A stretch of DNA of 64,000 nt, taken from the NCBI GenBank assembly GCA_934047225.1, contig OW203990.1:24779045-24843044 (forward strand), given 5' to 3'. The notes beneath the pieces are model-generated. The model was not told the origin of the DNA, made no database searches, and saw nothing but the letters and a program-made list of their open reading frames with translations. Source of the stretch: Ypsolopha sequella. Lineage: Eukaryota; Arthropoda; Insecta; Lepidoptera; Ypsolophidae. Shown in pieces: positions 21,987 through 32,191 of the stretch; position 1 is the stretch's first letter, and each line of letters begins with the position of its first letter. Both the position numbers and the translations under genes were made by a program.

Positions 21987-22355
21987 TCAGTTGTTATAGA
22001 AAACCAGTAGTTGTTTTACAAAACAGCTTCGTCTTGTAAAACAGCTAAATGACATTCAGCTGGATTGTTATTGCATTATGTTCGACAATACTTTTACCCA
22101 CGTTTAAGTGGCCATATTATGAATTCTGTTAAGAACTATATGGGTCACCTCGCTCCGCTTCGTTTCGCTCGACTCCCGAATTTATGATCATAAGAAACGT
22201 AACACGCTCTTCGTTGTACACCTTAACGAATGACGCAACTCATTGATACAATCCTGTGTGTTCAAGTTCGGTCGTTTTGTGAGACGGCTACACGCCATTT
22301 AGCTGTTTTACCTTACGTAGCTGTTTTGTAAATACTGGTTTTCTAAAGCAACTGA
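21987..22355. mobile_element. MITE with about 60-bp inverted repeats
   Basis: The left end TCAGTTGTTATAGAAAACCA, followed by a duplicated AAAACAGCT motif, mirrors the right end GCTGTTTTGTAAATACTGGT, TTTCTAAAGCAACTGA. No open frame of note. Confidence 0.72.
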
Positions 22356-23001
22356 TTATATAAGCCCACTCGGTATTTATGGTAAAATTTATTTACATAG
22401 CTAAATTCATATTGAAAACCCGGTAAGTGCTCAGTATCAAGGTTCGATGAGTTTTTTGTGAAATTCGTATTTTTTTTTTTAATTTTTCCAACAAACGCAA
22501 GCCCAGCCCCGGGTTAATTACTATGAGAGGTCAACATTTAATTTTGCGAAATTAACAAAAGTTGTTATCGATCCGTGATACAGATCACTTACCTAACCTC
22601 CAGTATGAATTTGGCTATTTATAAATGTTACCTTATTGTGGAAGGCGGAAACTGGTGACAGTACCTCGTCCATACGAACAATACCATATAACCATAGAAC
22701 CATAGAACGAAAAATACGACCAAGTCCATACTTTTACTACAGAGCCAACCCTCGAATCGTAAAAAAAATTTGCTGTTCCATAGAAAAGTGACATAGCTGC
22801 CCGACCAAAATATATGGGACCACTGTATTTTTTTCTCGACTTTTGTCACCAAAAGTAGTTTGAATGGACGAGTACAGTGGATATCACATCAAGCTATATA
22901 CTTGCACTACTAAATTAGTCCCTATAGTGAAGTGTATAGATGGGTACAAAGTCCAATGTTAACGTGATCTTCACCCCCTGTATCTATCTATATACCAGTT
23001 C

Positions 23002-23192
23002 CTAATGCGTGTTATGCTCAGTATATTTAAGTACGATGCTATGGTCCATCAAAGTGACTGCAGACCGACACCCCAGAGACCACTTCTTGGCACAAGTCCA
23101 GCGAGACTTGACCCCATTCTCACGAAACTTGTAGAAACTATGTCCAGCGTATTGCAGCAACGGGGTACCTCGTCGTGACTCCGTGAAGGTCA
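23002..23192 (-). CDS. mod(mdg4): FLYWCH terminal exon with H-x2-H end
   Basis: The acceptor TATTTGCAG is in phase 1. About 62 residues follow: TFTESRRGTPLLQYAGHSFY, KFRENGVKSRWTCAKKWSLG, CRSAVTLMDH, EHNTH and TAG. It is the duplicate of 27096. The terminal ligands are H-N-T-H instead of HNH, and the arginine of the GHRF block is serine, so this copy may be relaxing. A MITE-like repeat begins just beyond the stop. Confidence 0.82.
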
Positions 23193-23299
23193 CTGCAAAT
23201 ATATCGATTTGTTATCAAGGATAATAAGATATATGTTTACTTTTTTTTGGTCTTTCATAGGAGGTAAATAACCAATACGCTTCCCTTTGTACCTTTGAG

Positions 23300-23700
23300 T
23301 ACCTTATTCATGATTTCCACACAGAGGTAGGTCTACCCCCTCGGCCACAGCTTCAGACTTCGAGAGGTGCGCCAAGCGGTTCTTCTTGCGACGGCGCCGG
23401 CGGAGAGAACAAATGTATGAAGTTGTATAGAGCCGATCATGGGTCGCCGCTCGCGCGTATTTTCCGGCTTCGAGTGACTTGCGCTCTCGCGACAGCGGTG
23501 TGCTGGGAGGTGGGCGGTTGAAACAGTGATCGAGCGCACAGGACGAACCTAGTGTCGAGCGCTTTGAGCGAGCGAGCACGCTATACGTGAAGGCACCGAC
23601 GGGTGTCGTGGCAGGGCAAAGCCCATCGCAAAAACCGCCTGGAAGCGCAGCAAGAAGCGCCGCCAGAAGCCTGAAGCTGTGGCCCTGGCGCAAAAGACTC
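23300..23700. other. GC-rich segment, origin unknown
   Basis: About 400 bases with clearly higher GC than the flanks lie between exon 23002 and the Cys-rich exons. A 129-codon minus frame starts with a hydrophobic leucine/alanine-rich stretch and contains a run of arginines and lysines, but I recognise no family. It could be a promoter/CpG-like island, a captured gene fragment or part of a retroelement. Confidence 0.35.
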
Positions 23701-24041
23701 TTAAAAAAAAGGGTTTTGAAAATAATTTTACTCTTTATTCGTTTTCAACCGACACGCTGCCGCTGATTGGATTTAAGGCTGAATCTAGCCTATTACTAGA
23801 TTTTTATTTTTGTATTTATTATTACGAGTATTATCTTTCAATTTTTAAAAACAACCTAAACTTATAGTTGTTTAAATAATAATACACATTTATTTCCAAA
23901 AAAAGTGTTTACAAAAACAAATAAATAATTACTTCAACAGCCAAAAAAAAATTTTACAAATACAATTTGGACAGTTGTAAGTTAATTCGAAACAAAAAAA
24001 TTGTTCTTTGTTACATATTGTAACAGAGGGTTGGTTTAGTA

Positions 24042-24220
24042 TTATGCCTTCAGAACGATTAATTTAGCAACATATTTTTTATCAATACAATTGTCACATA
24101 ATGGTTTAGAGCATTGTAAGCAAATGGGTTTTTTGCATGACACGCATAAATAACGTGTTTTTCTTTTTTTTCTGTAATCACAAATACTGCAACATTTTCG
24201 TTTTGTCAAAGTAAGGCCAC
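24042..24220 (-). CDS. eight-cysteine (piggyBac-type Cys-rich) terminal exon, second copy
   Basis: The acceptor TTTTTTTTAG is in phase 1. About 58 residues follow to TAA: GLTLTKRKCCSICDYRKKRK, TRYLCVSC, PICLQC, PLCDNCIDKKY. The protein closely matches the copy 0.2 kb upstream, with all eight ligand cysteines kept and an additional cysteine before the first pair. The frame ends nine codons earlier. Most visible differences spare the CxxC pairs. A tandem duplicate with intact acceptor, phase and frame argues against simple transposon debris. Confidence 0.6.
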
Positions 24221-24409
24221 CTAAAAAAAAAAATTATTAGTTCGTGAGTAGTCGTATAGTTCAGGAAATTTAATTTGACCCGATTCGCCATGTAAGTTAC
24301 AAGTTGTAACTTGGATCATATTCTATAGGTATAGATAAGCATTGGCACTTACTGAGATAAAGTGTTCTGTTTGAACTTGGCATGTATATAGTATTTATAT
24401 AGTTATTTG

Positions 24410-24615
24410 TTACGTATTGTAACTGCGAGCCGGTTTGCATGCCTTCAAAACCATTAATTTACTTGAATATTTTTTGTCAATACAATTGTCACATAATGGT
24501 TTAGAGCATTGTAAGCAAATAGGTTTTTTGCATGACACGCATAAATAACGTGTTCTTCTTTTCTTCCTGTAATCACAAATGGTGCAATCTTTTCGTTTTT
24601 TCAATGTAAGGCTAC
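24410..24615 (-). CDS. eight-cysteine (piggyBac-type Cys-rich) terminal exon
   Basis: The acceptor ATTTTTTTTAG is in phase 1. About 67 residues follow to TAA: SLTLKKRKDCTICDYRKKRR, TRYLCVSC, PICLQC, PLCDNC and a basic tail. The eight cysteines form four CxxC pairs, consistent with two zinc sites. The order CxxC, R/K-rich linker, TRYxCxxCxxxxCxxC is that of the C-terminal Cys-rich domain of piggyBac-like transposases. No DDE catalytic core is visible upstream. The splice phase equals that of the FLYWCH exons on both sides, so it may be a domesticated alternative C-terminus. A piggyBac relic is the alternative. Confidence 0.6.
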
Positions 24616-24949
24616 CTAAAAAAAATATTTTTATCAGTTTAGGCGTGTTTGAAAAATGTATTTTTGTTTTTCAGGAAATGAGTGGAATGTAATGATGTAG
24701 TACATTTTTACAATCTGCTGACTTAGCCCTTTTATTTGATATTCCACACGACAGGTAGAAAAAAATTAAATTTCCACACAAATAAAAATGATTTAGTCAT
24801 AAAAACCAAACAGTGCAATACTACAGCATTATGTAACTTACAACAAAGACATTTCAAATAGTCGCAACTTCCCTTTACAAATAATCCCACCCAAGATAAA
24901 TATGTGACGTTACGCCCCTCATATTTATACCGATGTGGCAACAAATTTG

Positions 24950-25315
24950 TATCCATCCATCCATCAGCCTAGTTCGTCCACTGCTGGACATAAGCCTTTC
25001 CAGGACTTTGCCACTCCCGGCGGTCATCCTGGAAGAATTGCCCATACTCACACACGCTGGGCAGGCGGGTTGATGAGCGCGGTGCCGGAACCCTCGCACC
25101 AGTGACGCCGCTGCCCGTCACCAGTCTGTTCCATATAAGGCCCGGCTAATAAGGATGGATATACCGCCATCCATCGGTCCCAGGCATGGTGGGCCTCCCG
25201 GTTTTTTGCCTGTGAGATGTCCTCTTACTCTCCCCCGAATAACTTCGAGGGGGTCTCCAAGTAAGATGGTGGTACCTCCACAGTCGAGCCCGGCATCAGC
25301 TCTACCACCTGTGAA
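24950..25315. repeat. dispersed repeat, copy 1 (GC-rich retroelement fragment)
   Basis: It contains TTCGTCCACTGCTGGACATA, CACACGCTGGGCAGGCGG, CACCAGTGACGCCGCTGCCC and AACTTCGAGGGGGTCTCCAA. The same order of blocks occurs at 49855-50225, and a partial reverse copy at 27415-27585. The rest of the 25.3-26.1 kb gap shows nothing further. Confidence 0.75.
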
Positions 25316-26073
25316 TTTGTATAATTAATAATTTTACAAACGGCGTTGTCAGTTTCTAAACGCTCGCTGTTTTGTGATTTGCAAAATGCTTCGTCATTTA
25401 CTAAAAAGCCAAAATTGAAAATCTTTCCCCAAAAGGTCAAGTATAGGTGCGACGAAGAGCAATTTATTAAAATTATTAAATGCCGAATTCTACGATATGA
25501 CGACGACAACGTAAATTGCAAGACAACAAACTTTAAAATTTATTGAAAAAGGCGTTACAAACTTTAAGTAAACTGACGAATTTTACTATTTGCCTGCGAC
25601 GCAATTACGATTTATACATACATACATATACTCACACCTGTCTCTCAGCAGGCAGAGACTACAGATTTACATCTGCTACGATCCAGACATACCTCTTTCG
25701 TCTCGTCCACATCCATCAATCTAGTCATACAAGCTCTTCTATTCCGGGTACTTTTGACATTGTCCTTCTTCAGTTTGTCGCCAATTTGGTCAGCATACGT
25801 CTTTCTAGGGCGTATTGTAAATTATTTATTAAAATCTAGCTTTTACTTGCGGCTTCGCTTGCGTGGAAGTGGCTTTCAATTATCGACAGTTTTCGACTTG
25901 GAGGTTATTTTATCAACACCTCTTATAGCCTATATTTTGACCTGGGTCATTACGATGATAATAAATAATACCGCATTCAAATCAGTGGAGAGGTTTTCGA
26001 GTTATAACGTAACAACCTACAAAAATTTTATTTGAAATTTTGCATAGTACTTTAACAGATACAACATTTTAAA

Positions 26074-26273
26074 TCAATTATGGTTATGAATATTTTTATG
26101 ATAAATCATCTCATTTTTATAAGTTGTAATTGAAGCTCTACAATTTAACTTCGTGGCCCATTTGGCACAGACCCACACAGTTTTAGGTCCTTGGCTGCCA
26201 CTGCGCCTGTAGAACCGGAACTTGCTCAGTTGGATCGCAGCATTACCTCTTGAAGTAGTCAAGAAAGTTATTC
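26074..26273 (-). CDS. mod(mdg4): FLYWCH terminal exon
   Basis: An acceptor (TTTTGATAAAG, a weak pyrimidine tract) in phase 1 leads into about 65 residues: GITFLTTSRGNAAIQLSKFR, FYRRSGSQGPKTVWVCAKWA, NCRASITTYKN, IHNHN and TGA. It is the duplicate partner of 18974; the two share TTSRG.AAIQL, FRF, GPKT.WVCAKW and NCRASITT. It is the upstream half of a two-exon block (26074 and 27096) that is repeated at 18974 and 23002. Confidence 0.82.
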
Positions 26274-26665
26274 CTTTATCAAAATTGGTAAGAGGTACAG
26301 CGGAAACATGGAAAGAAAAGCCTATTTAAAGTTGGTATGTCTATTCAATTACAATGTATTGCATAAAATAACAAAATTTGGCCAAGCAAGCCTAATTGAC
26401 ATTAAACTTTGTTCGCGAAATGCCATAAATTTATTTAATTAATATTTTTAAATAAGTATTTGACGTATTTAATAAAAAATGACAAGAACAATCTTAAGTT
26501 GCGCGTTTCGCACCGGACACGAATCGATCCCCTTAAAATGACTTCCTCGAGTTTTTTATAGAGGTAAATTTAATTAATTACATCGTTGAGGTAATACAGT
26601 ATAAAAAACGCAACTTTTAATTAGCTGTGTTCAAAAACAAATCCAAAGACAAGAATTTGAAAAAG

Positions 26666-26743
26666 TTCCCCGGGTCATGATTCGAACCTGCGACCTCTTG
26701 TTATCAAGACAAGCGCGCTACCAATTGCGCCACCGAGGTTCCT
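26666..26743 (-). pseudogene. tRNA-like sequence (pseudogene or SINE head)
   Basis: The minus strand has an A box (TGGCGCAATTGGTAGCGC), an anticodon arm CTTGT-CTTGATA-ACAAG and a B box (GGTTCGAATC). The T stem has two mismatches and the acceptor stem two mismatches and a wobble pair. The anticodon position would read UGA but with U at 37, and there is no long variable arm as a serine tRNA needs. It is unlikely to be a working tRNA. Confidence 0.6.
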
Positions 26744-27095
26744 ACCCAGACCCGTGAATTTTTCCATCACACTAGTCCACTGTTATTTTTTTTGCATCTG
26801 CTTGATATATAGCTTGTACTGCACATACACAGCGCTCATGAGGGCGTATGTGATTTCACGCCTTGTTCTTAAGAAACAGATGGCGCTGTCGTCGCTACAA
26901 TATTGTTGCTTCAGACAGTTAAGAAATTCGCAGTTCTCATTAACTAAGATTGCGTTTATTTCAACTAAGATTTGTTTCTGGTTGATATTTTCTAGTTTGT
27001 AATGCACTCTAATAATATTTAGATTAATTTAGAGTATTCATAGCGATGGATTTCGCAAAATAAACATAATCTTAGCTGTATTCAAACTGAGTTTT

Positions 27096-27286
27096 CTAAT
27101 GATTGTGAAGGTCATTGTACCTGACCACAACGCTATGGTCCATCAAAGTGACGGCAGACCGACATCCAAGGGCCCACTTCTTGGCACAAGTCCAGCGAGA
27201 CTTGATCCCAGTCTCTCGGAACTTGTTGAACCGGTGGCCAGCATACAGCAGTAACGGGTAACCTCGGCGTGACTCCGTGAAGCATA
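27096..27286 (-). CDS. mod(mdg4): FLYWCH terminal exon
   Basis: The acceptor AAATTGCAG is in phase 1. The frame is open for 62 residues: VCFTESRRGYPLLLYAGHRF, NKFRETGIKSRWTCAKKWAL, GCRSAVTLMDH, LHNH and TAG. The most obvious open frame in this interval is a different, meaningless one. It is the same length (191 nt) as its duplicate at 23002, with FTESRRG, KFRE.G and TCAKKW conserved. It appears better preserved at the ligands than that copy (HNH against HNTH). Confidence 0.84.
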
Positions 27287-27414
27287 CTGCAATTTAATGG
27301 GTTCAATATACATATATGCTGTCGTCATTTTGTAGAATAAATAAAATAATAATAATAAAAATATATTTATTGGTCACCAATTGACAAAATCAGTGTACAA
27401 ATCTTGTGTCCCTA

Positions 27415-27585
27415 ATAGCCGGGGCTTATATGGAACAGACTGGTGACGGACAGCGGCGTCACTGGTGCGAGGGCACCGCGCTCACCAACCCGCCTGCCCA
27501 GCGTGTGTGAGTATGGGCAGTTCTTCCAGGATAATCGCCGGGAGTGGCAAAGACCTGGAAAGGCTTACAGTCTAAGAGCTAGCGA
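27415..27585. repeat. dispersed repeat, reverse partial copy
   Basis: It carries the reverse complement of blocks from 24950-25315, including GGGCAGTTCTTCCAGGAT and GGAACAGACTGGTGACGG. No intact coding frame. Confidence 0.7.
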
Positions 27586-28572
27586 CTTTCTGTTAGCCGA
27601 ACACAATCGAAGCGCCGTGAGCGCGCTGACGCGTTTGCCGGCTGATATCCCCTCCACGTCCGCTTTTGCCTTCCCCTCAGCTCATTTTCGAAGGGTATCC
27701 AACGATTTCAACAATTTTTTTCGATACCTTCCCACCGATATTTTTGCATGGCTATTTTTTTGGGGCTTACATATTAATTAATCTCGCGTCAGAAAAAAAG
27801 CCAATACAGCTGAGCCCACATGAAAATTATTATTATTTTGGTACTTTTAATTAACGCTGGCAACCCCTTCCCATCACACGATCGATTAAAATTTTTTTTT
27901 GGGTGCACAGAGAGTACAGAGCAACTGTTTGAAAAAAAAATAAAGTCGCTGAGCCCACATTTTTTTTTTTTTTAGGTAGTTCTTACAGAATTACGATACG
28001 CATAGGCAAATTGTAAAATGTCGAATTCTACGGTACGGTACGGTACGATATTTACAATACAAGGTGACATTCAAACTCATTCTAAAAACTCAGTACGTGC
28101 TTACTTAGTATCATAGTTGATACTTGATCACTTGTCGTGTTCCCACAAGCGTAAGCCCAGCCCTGGGTCTTTTACTATGTGAGGTCAACATTTTATTTTA
28201 CGAAATTAGCAAAAAGTGTTATCGATCCGTGATATTGACGACTTACCAAGCATCTAGTGTGAATTTCGCTGCATAAGTTAATGTCACCCTATACAGAATG
28301 TTGATTTGGCCAACAACTTCTACCACAGGGTAGGTTATGCTCACGATGCTTATTCCAAAAAACGTGATACAAAAAATTAAAACAATACAAAATAGAACAT
28401 ACGCTCTTTTTTATTTGTACTAAAATTCTCTGGATACGAAGTGCTAGGGTACCGACATACTCGGGTACCACCTTTAAATCTGAATTGTTCAAATTTCGTT
28501 TGTTTTACATAAAACTTATATTATAACCTTCATAAAACCTTGTTTCAGTCAATATAATAAATATGTTTAATT

Positions 28573-28763
28573 TTAATGATTATGATTATCATTTATTTTA
28601 CAAATGACGTCATCAATAGTGGTGACAGTGGCTCTACATCTTTTGCTGGCTTTCACGCATACCCACAACGACTTCGGGCCTTTGCTGCGACAGTACTTGT
28701 TGTATCTATGTTCTCCTAACTGTATTACGGGCTTTCCGAATCGCGAGGTCGTAAAAACAGGAC
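28573..28763 (-). CDS. mod(mdg4): FLYWCH terminal exon
   Basis: The minus frame, which is easily missed because an antisense frame is longer, is open from a phase-1 acceptor (AATTTTTAG). About 62 residues follow: GPVFTTSRFGKPVIQLGEHR, YNKYCRSKGPKSLWVCVKAS, RCRATVTTIDD, DNHNH and TAA. All ligands are present. It resembles the 43402/48049 subtype at the N-terminus (FTTSRFG.PVIQ). Confidence 0.85.
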
Positions 28764-28865
28764 CTAAAAATTCAAAAATTCATACAGAAAAAAATATATT
28801 TATTATTGGTGAAAATGGAAGCAAACACACTGAAATTACATGGACAAAAACGTATTACGTAGTAT

Positions 28866-29045
28866 ATAATTCCGGTTTCGGATTTTACTCCACTTTCAAG
28901 GGAAGATGTTAATTACATTAAAATATTTCACTGACTCCAGGCACTAGCTCTGAGCAACGTAAACAATGAGCTAGTGGCTGGAGTCAGTGAAATATTTTAA
29001 TTTCATTAACATCTGCCCTTGAAAATGGAGTAAAATCCGAAACCG
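28866..29045. repeat. palindromic repeat next to exon 28573
   Basis: A perfect-looking hairpin centred near 28957 has arms ATTAAAATATTTCACTGACT and its complement. Beyond it, CGGTTTCGGATTTTACTCCA on one side and TGGAGTAAAATCCGAAACCG on the other continue the inversion. A related block (GAAAATGGAGTAAAATCCGA) recurs at 52720-52740. Confidence 0.8.
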
Positions 29046-29159
29046 GTCGGGAGAAATCATAAATAAAGTGAAACTATAATGTACAAGTGCTTTTAATTCA
29101 AGATGTGTTTCAAGTTTCACCAAGTGCCGACAATCGCAAGTATAAATATAATAGGTATT

Positions 29160-29490
29160 TAGGAAAGCAAACGAAATCCTTATCATCTTGATTTTGAACA
29201 TAAACACTTGTACAATTTGTTTCATAACACAGTTATATTTGTTGCACACTTCCCCTTGCACACTTCCCAACCGGTTTCGGAAATTAATCCATCTTCAGGG
29301 GATACAGAATATTTATAAATTTGAATAAATATCCCCTGAAGATGGATTAATTTCCGAAACCGGTTGGGAAGCGTGCAAGGGGAAGTGTGCAACCAATATA
29401 ATTGTGTTATGAAACAAATTGTACAAGTGTTTATGTTCAAAATCAAGATGCTTTCTATGTTTCATCAAGTGCCGACAATCGCAAGTATAA
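29160..29490. repeat. long foldback repeat upstream of exon 28573
   Basis: The two arms, each over 100 bases, mirror each other about position 29320: ACTTGTACAATTTGTTTCAT, CACACTTCCCCTTGCACAC, CCGGTTTCGGAAATTAATCC, ATCTTCAGGGGAT. It shares the AACCGGTTTCGGA motif with the neighbouring palindrome. It is probably a foldback transposon between the exons at 28573 and 29529. Confidence 0.84.
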
Positions 29491-29528
29491 ATCATGTGAA
29501 ATCCTTATCACTACACTTAGTAAGTTTA

Positions 29529-29725
29529 CTAATGATTATGAGATACAGATTTAATGACACAATGGTCTGCAGTGACCAGTTTGGCTGGGCAGCCCAACGA
29601 CTGGGCCTTCACGCAGGTCCACCTTATTTTCGGCCCCGGGCTGTTGCCTTTTCTGTTGAACCGATACTGTCCCATTTGAATGACCCGGTCAGGTATACCC
29701 GAACGCGTTGGCAAGAATAGGAGTT
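29529..29725 (-). CDS. mod(mdg4): FLYWCH terminal exon
   Basis: The acceptor AATTTACAG is in phase 1. About 64 residues follow: ELLFLPTRSGIPDRVIQMGQ, YRFNRKGNSPGPKIRWTCVK, GCPAKLVTADH, VSHNH and TAG. It is paired with 30563 and is the parent-like copy of the deleted sequence at 31112. A large foldback repeat (29160-29490) starts about 40 bases beyond the stop. Confidence 0.85.
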
Positions 29726-29899
29726 CTGTAAATTCACGTCACGGTAGGGTATCTGCTTTTATTTCAACTACTAAGGAGAAAACTGAGCTAAAGTTGCTTG
29801 TTGATTGCATTGTGTTCCAAGTATTGTTTTAAGTTGCATAATTTGACTGTCGAATTAGGGGTTACATATTATTATGTTTAATGTTTTAATCAGCCAGTA

Positions 29900-30062
29900 A
29901 AGCCGATTCTGAAGGCTTTAAGTTTAGTTTTAGTGCTGTCAAAACTAAATTTTCTTCGATACGAAATAGTCCTTAAGAGTTAGGATTAGAAGCTAAATTT
30001 CTTTGGAAAATTTTAAAGCTTTGACAGCACTAAAATTAAAATTAAAGCCTTCAGAATTGGAT
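29900..30062. mobile_element. small palindromic MITE
   Basis: GATTCTGAAGGCTTTAAGTT, TTAGTGCTGTCAAA on the left is mirrored by TTTGACAGCACTAAAATTAA, GCCTTCAGAATTGG on the right. No coding content. Confidence 0.75.
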
Positions 30063-30377
30063 TAGAACAGAATCAGAACAGAATTATGTTCTTTGGACGA
30101 TTAAAAACCTATAATTTTTTTACAATTCTTTGTACAAAAAATTTATTTTAGCCTCTAAATATAAAAGAAAAAAAAACAATTATAGCCAAAAAAGGCAGCA
30201 TTTTATGGGTATGTACAAAGAATTAAAAGACAATCTTACGAACAAAACCTAAACATAAAAACTTGAAAAATTTATATGTATATGTTAGTTTACCTAATTT
30301 TATGTATTTCAAGTTTAGTGGTATAAATGGAAACAATGACATGCACCATCAATGGAAATAATTTATTTTAAACCGGT

Positions 30378-30538
30378 GGGTCTACCGCGTAATTCTCATT
30401 TTCATCAACATCAACTTGAGATTGAAATTTTACGTGCGTGCGACGACGCCCGCCTAACATGCCATCTCTTTTGCACGCGTTGAATTTCGCATCCATTTGC
30501 TTGAAGTTGATACAAATGAGAATTACGCGGTAGAGCCC
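30378..30538. mobile_element. MITE with 23-bp terminal inverted repeats
   Basis: Ends GGGTCTACCGCGTAATTCTC and GAGAATTACGCGGTAGAGCC are near-perfect complements. A one-sided copy with GGGGCTCTACCGCGTTATTC lies at 41182-41300. Confidence 0.85.
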
Positions 30539-30562
30539 CTGGTCTTTTAAGTAGTCATAAAC

Positions 30563-30759
30563 TTAATGATTATGAGGTGTTGACTTAATAATAGCATTTT
30601 CAACGGTGACAAGTCTGGCAGGACACCGATATCTCTGAGCTTTCACGCAGGCCCACCTCACCTTAGGACCTTTGTTGGTGCTCCAACGGTTGAACCGATA
30701 CTGTCCGATCTGGATGACCCCACCCGGCGTACCATTACGGGATTGTAGAAGTATGGGCT
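30563..30759 (-). CDS. mod(mdg4): FLYWCH terminal exon
   Basis: The acceptor TTTGTTTCAG is in phase 1. About 64 residues follow: EPILLQSRNGTPGGVIQIGQ, YRFNRWSTNKGPKVRWACVK, RCPARLVTVEN, TPHNH and TAG. There is one extra residue in the SRxGxPxxVIQ loop, shared with 29529. The C-P-A in place of C-(K/R)-A is also shared and marks this subfamily. A MITE with 23-bp terminal repeats (30378-30538) ends 25 bases past the stop. Confidence 0.86.
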
Positions 30760-31111
30760 CTGAAACAAAACGATTGAAAGTATTCATTGCAATTATTTAT
30801 TTATTCGTATGGCATTCATATTTAAACTAACATGTCAAGAAAGCAATACTAAAATTATGTCATGAAAGCGAGAGTTCGCAGGTTAAACCTGGCTCGTGGA
30901 ATTTTACAAAGTATTTGTTTACTTGAAGTTTGTTTCTGATTGATCTTTTCTAGTTTGTTCTGCAATTTTAATTGGATTTCGAGTTGTTTTAGCAATTTAA
31001 CGTCGTCGTCAGTTACGGTAGGACCTCAATGGGTACTTGGGGAGGAAAATACAAAAGTTATTTGACGATACTTAGGCAAACGAAATCTTTAGCACCACAG
31101 ATAGAAACTTT

Positions 31112-31246
31112 ACTAATGATTATGAGGTACAGATTTAAACGATTAAACTTTCGTGCAGGTCCACCTTATTTTCGGCCCCTTTCGGCAGCTTTTTCCCGTA
31201 AACCGATACTGTCCCATTTGAATGACCCGGTCAGGTATACCCGATT
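31112..31246 (-). pseudogene. deleted FLYWCH pseudo-exon
   Basis: Plus-strand sequence from the TAATGATTATGAGGTACAG block to GTCAGGTATACCCGA matches 29528-29702 closely, so on the minus strand it encodes pieces of the same finger. An internal block that holds the W.C to C.A segment in the 29529 exon is missing. The acceptor and the first residues are gone too. The downstream flank (CACGTCACGGTAGGGTATCTG) matches in both copies, confirming a duplicated genomic segment. It cannot encode a working domain. Confidence 0.78.
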
Positions 31247-31466
31247 ATTACACGTCACGGTAGGGTATCTGCTTTTCTTTCATCTACTATGGAGTAAACT
31301 GAAGCTAAAGTTTCTTGTTGATTGTATTATGTTTGAAGTAATGTGTAAAGGTGCATATAAGACTGTCGAATCAAGATCGTTGCGCATTACAACGGATCAT
31401 CACCAGACCGTCTCAATCTCGTACCCCTGTAACACAGTCTAAAAAGTTGTAGTGAAAGATTTATTA

Positions 31467-31660
31467 CTAATGGTTGTGTGGTTTAATTTTAATAATCTCG
31501 TTAAAATAAGTAGTAACAGATGCTGAACACTTGGTATATTTTCTTTGTGAACAATTCCACAGGACGCGAGCTCCCAAACTGCGGTTATTTCTGTGGTACT
31601 TGTATAGTCCCATTTGAAGAACCGGCGTGCCTAATTTTGTTACACCGAATATTGGTCTCG
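31467..31660 (-). CDS. mod(mdg4): FLYWCH terminal exon
   Basis: The acceptor ATTGTTGCAG is in phase 1. About 63 residues follow: ARPIFGVTKLGTPVLQMGLY, KYHRNNRSLGARVLWNCSQR, KCSASVTTYFNE, KPHNH and TAG. AATAAA overlaps the end (31460-31465), directly after the stop. The usual SR.G reads TKLG and the usual C(K/R)A reads CSA, so it is a diverged single copy. The longer upstream open frame is intronic. Confidence 0.83.
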
Positions 31661-31904
31661 CTGCAACAATTTTATTTCTATATATAGACAAGAAATTTAA
31701 ACCCAAGGGGTGACACACCAAAAAAACTGCGAAAACAAATGTAAATGTTATTTGTTTCAGCTCTATCTTAAAATTTTTTACAAGTACAAGTTTCAAATTT
31801 AGTTAAATCGTATACCATGCTCTAAAGTAAAACAACAAATAATAAAAATTAGTTAACATTATATCATTGCAGTATATAGAAACGCAGAAATAAAAGTAAA
31901 TCTG

Positions 31905-31962
31905 GATGTGAGGAGCTCTGAACCGGGAATCGAACCCGGGACCTCTCGCTTGCCTTTAATAA
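31905..31962 (-). repeat. tRNA-derived SINE fragment
   Basis: A perfect T-arm (CCGGGTTCGATTCCCGG on the minus strand) follows GAGAGGT, but the 5' half of the tRNA is absent. Only the B-box side remains, next to exon 31467. Confidence 0.55.
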
Positions 31963-32191
31963 AAATTAGGATTCCGTACTCAGAGGGAACAGAATAATTG
32001 TCAGGTACTACCATTTTAGTGTCTTGTTTTGTTGTAATTTATATTGTAGTTATTTACCATGATGCTTTAAGGATGCTAGTGCTTCATTTTAGTTTCGTAA
32101 ATGCAAACATCTTCAAGTTAATGTAATTCAGACATTTTTACAATAACGTAACCATAATCTCATAATATATGTTGTATTCACAACAAATTAA

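Noticed and set aside
26666..26743. Functional tRNA gene
   Set aside because: A and B boxes and the anticodon arm are good, but the acceptor and T stems are mismatched and position 37 is not a purine. Kept as tRNA-like only.
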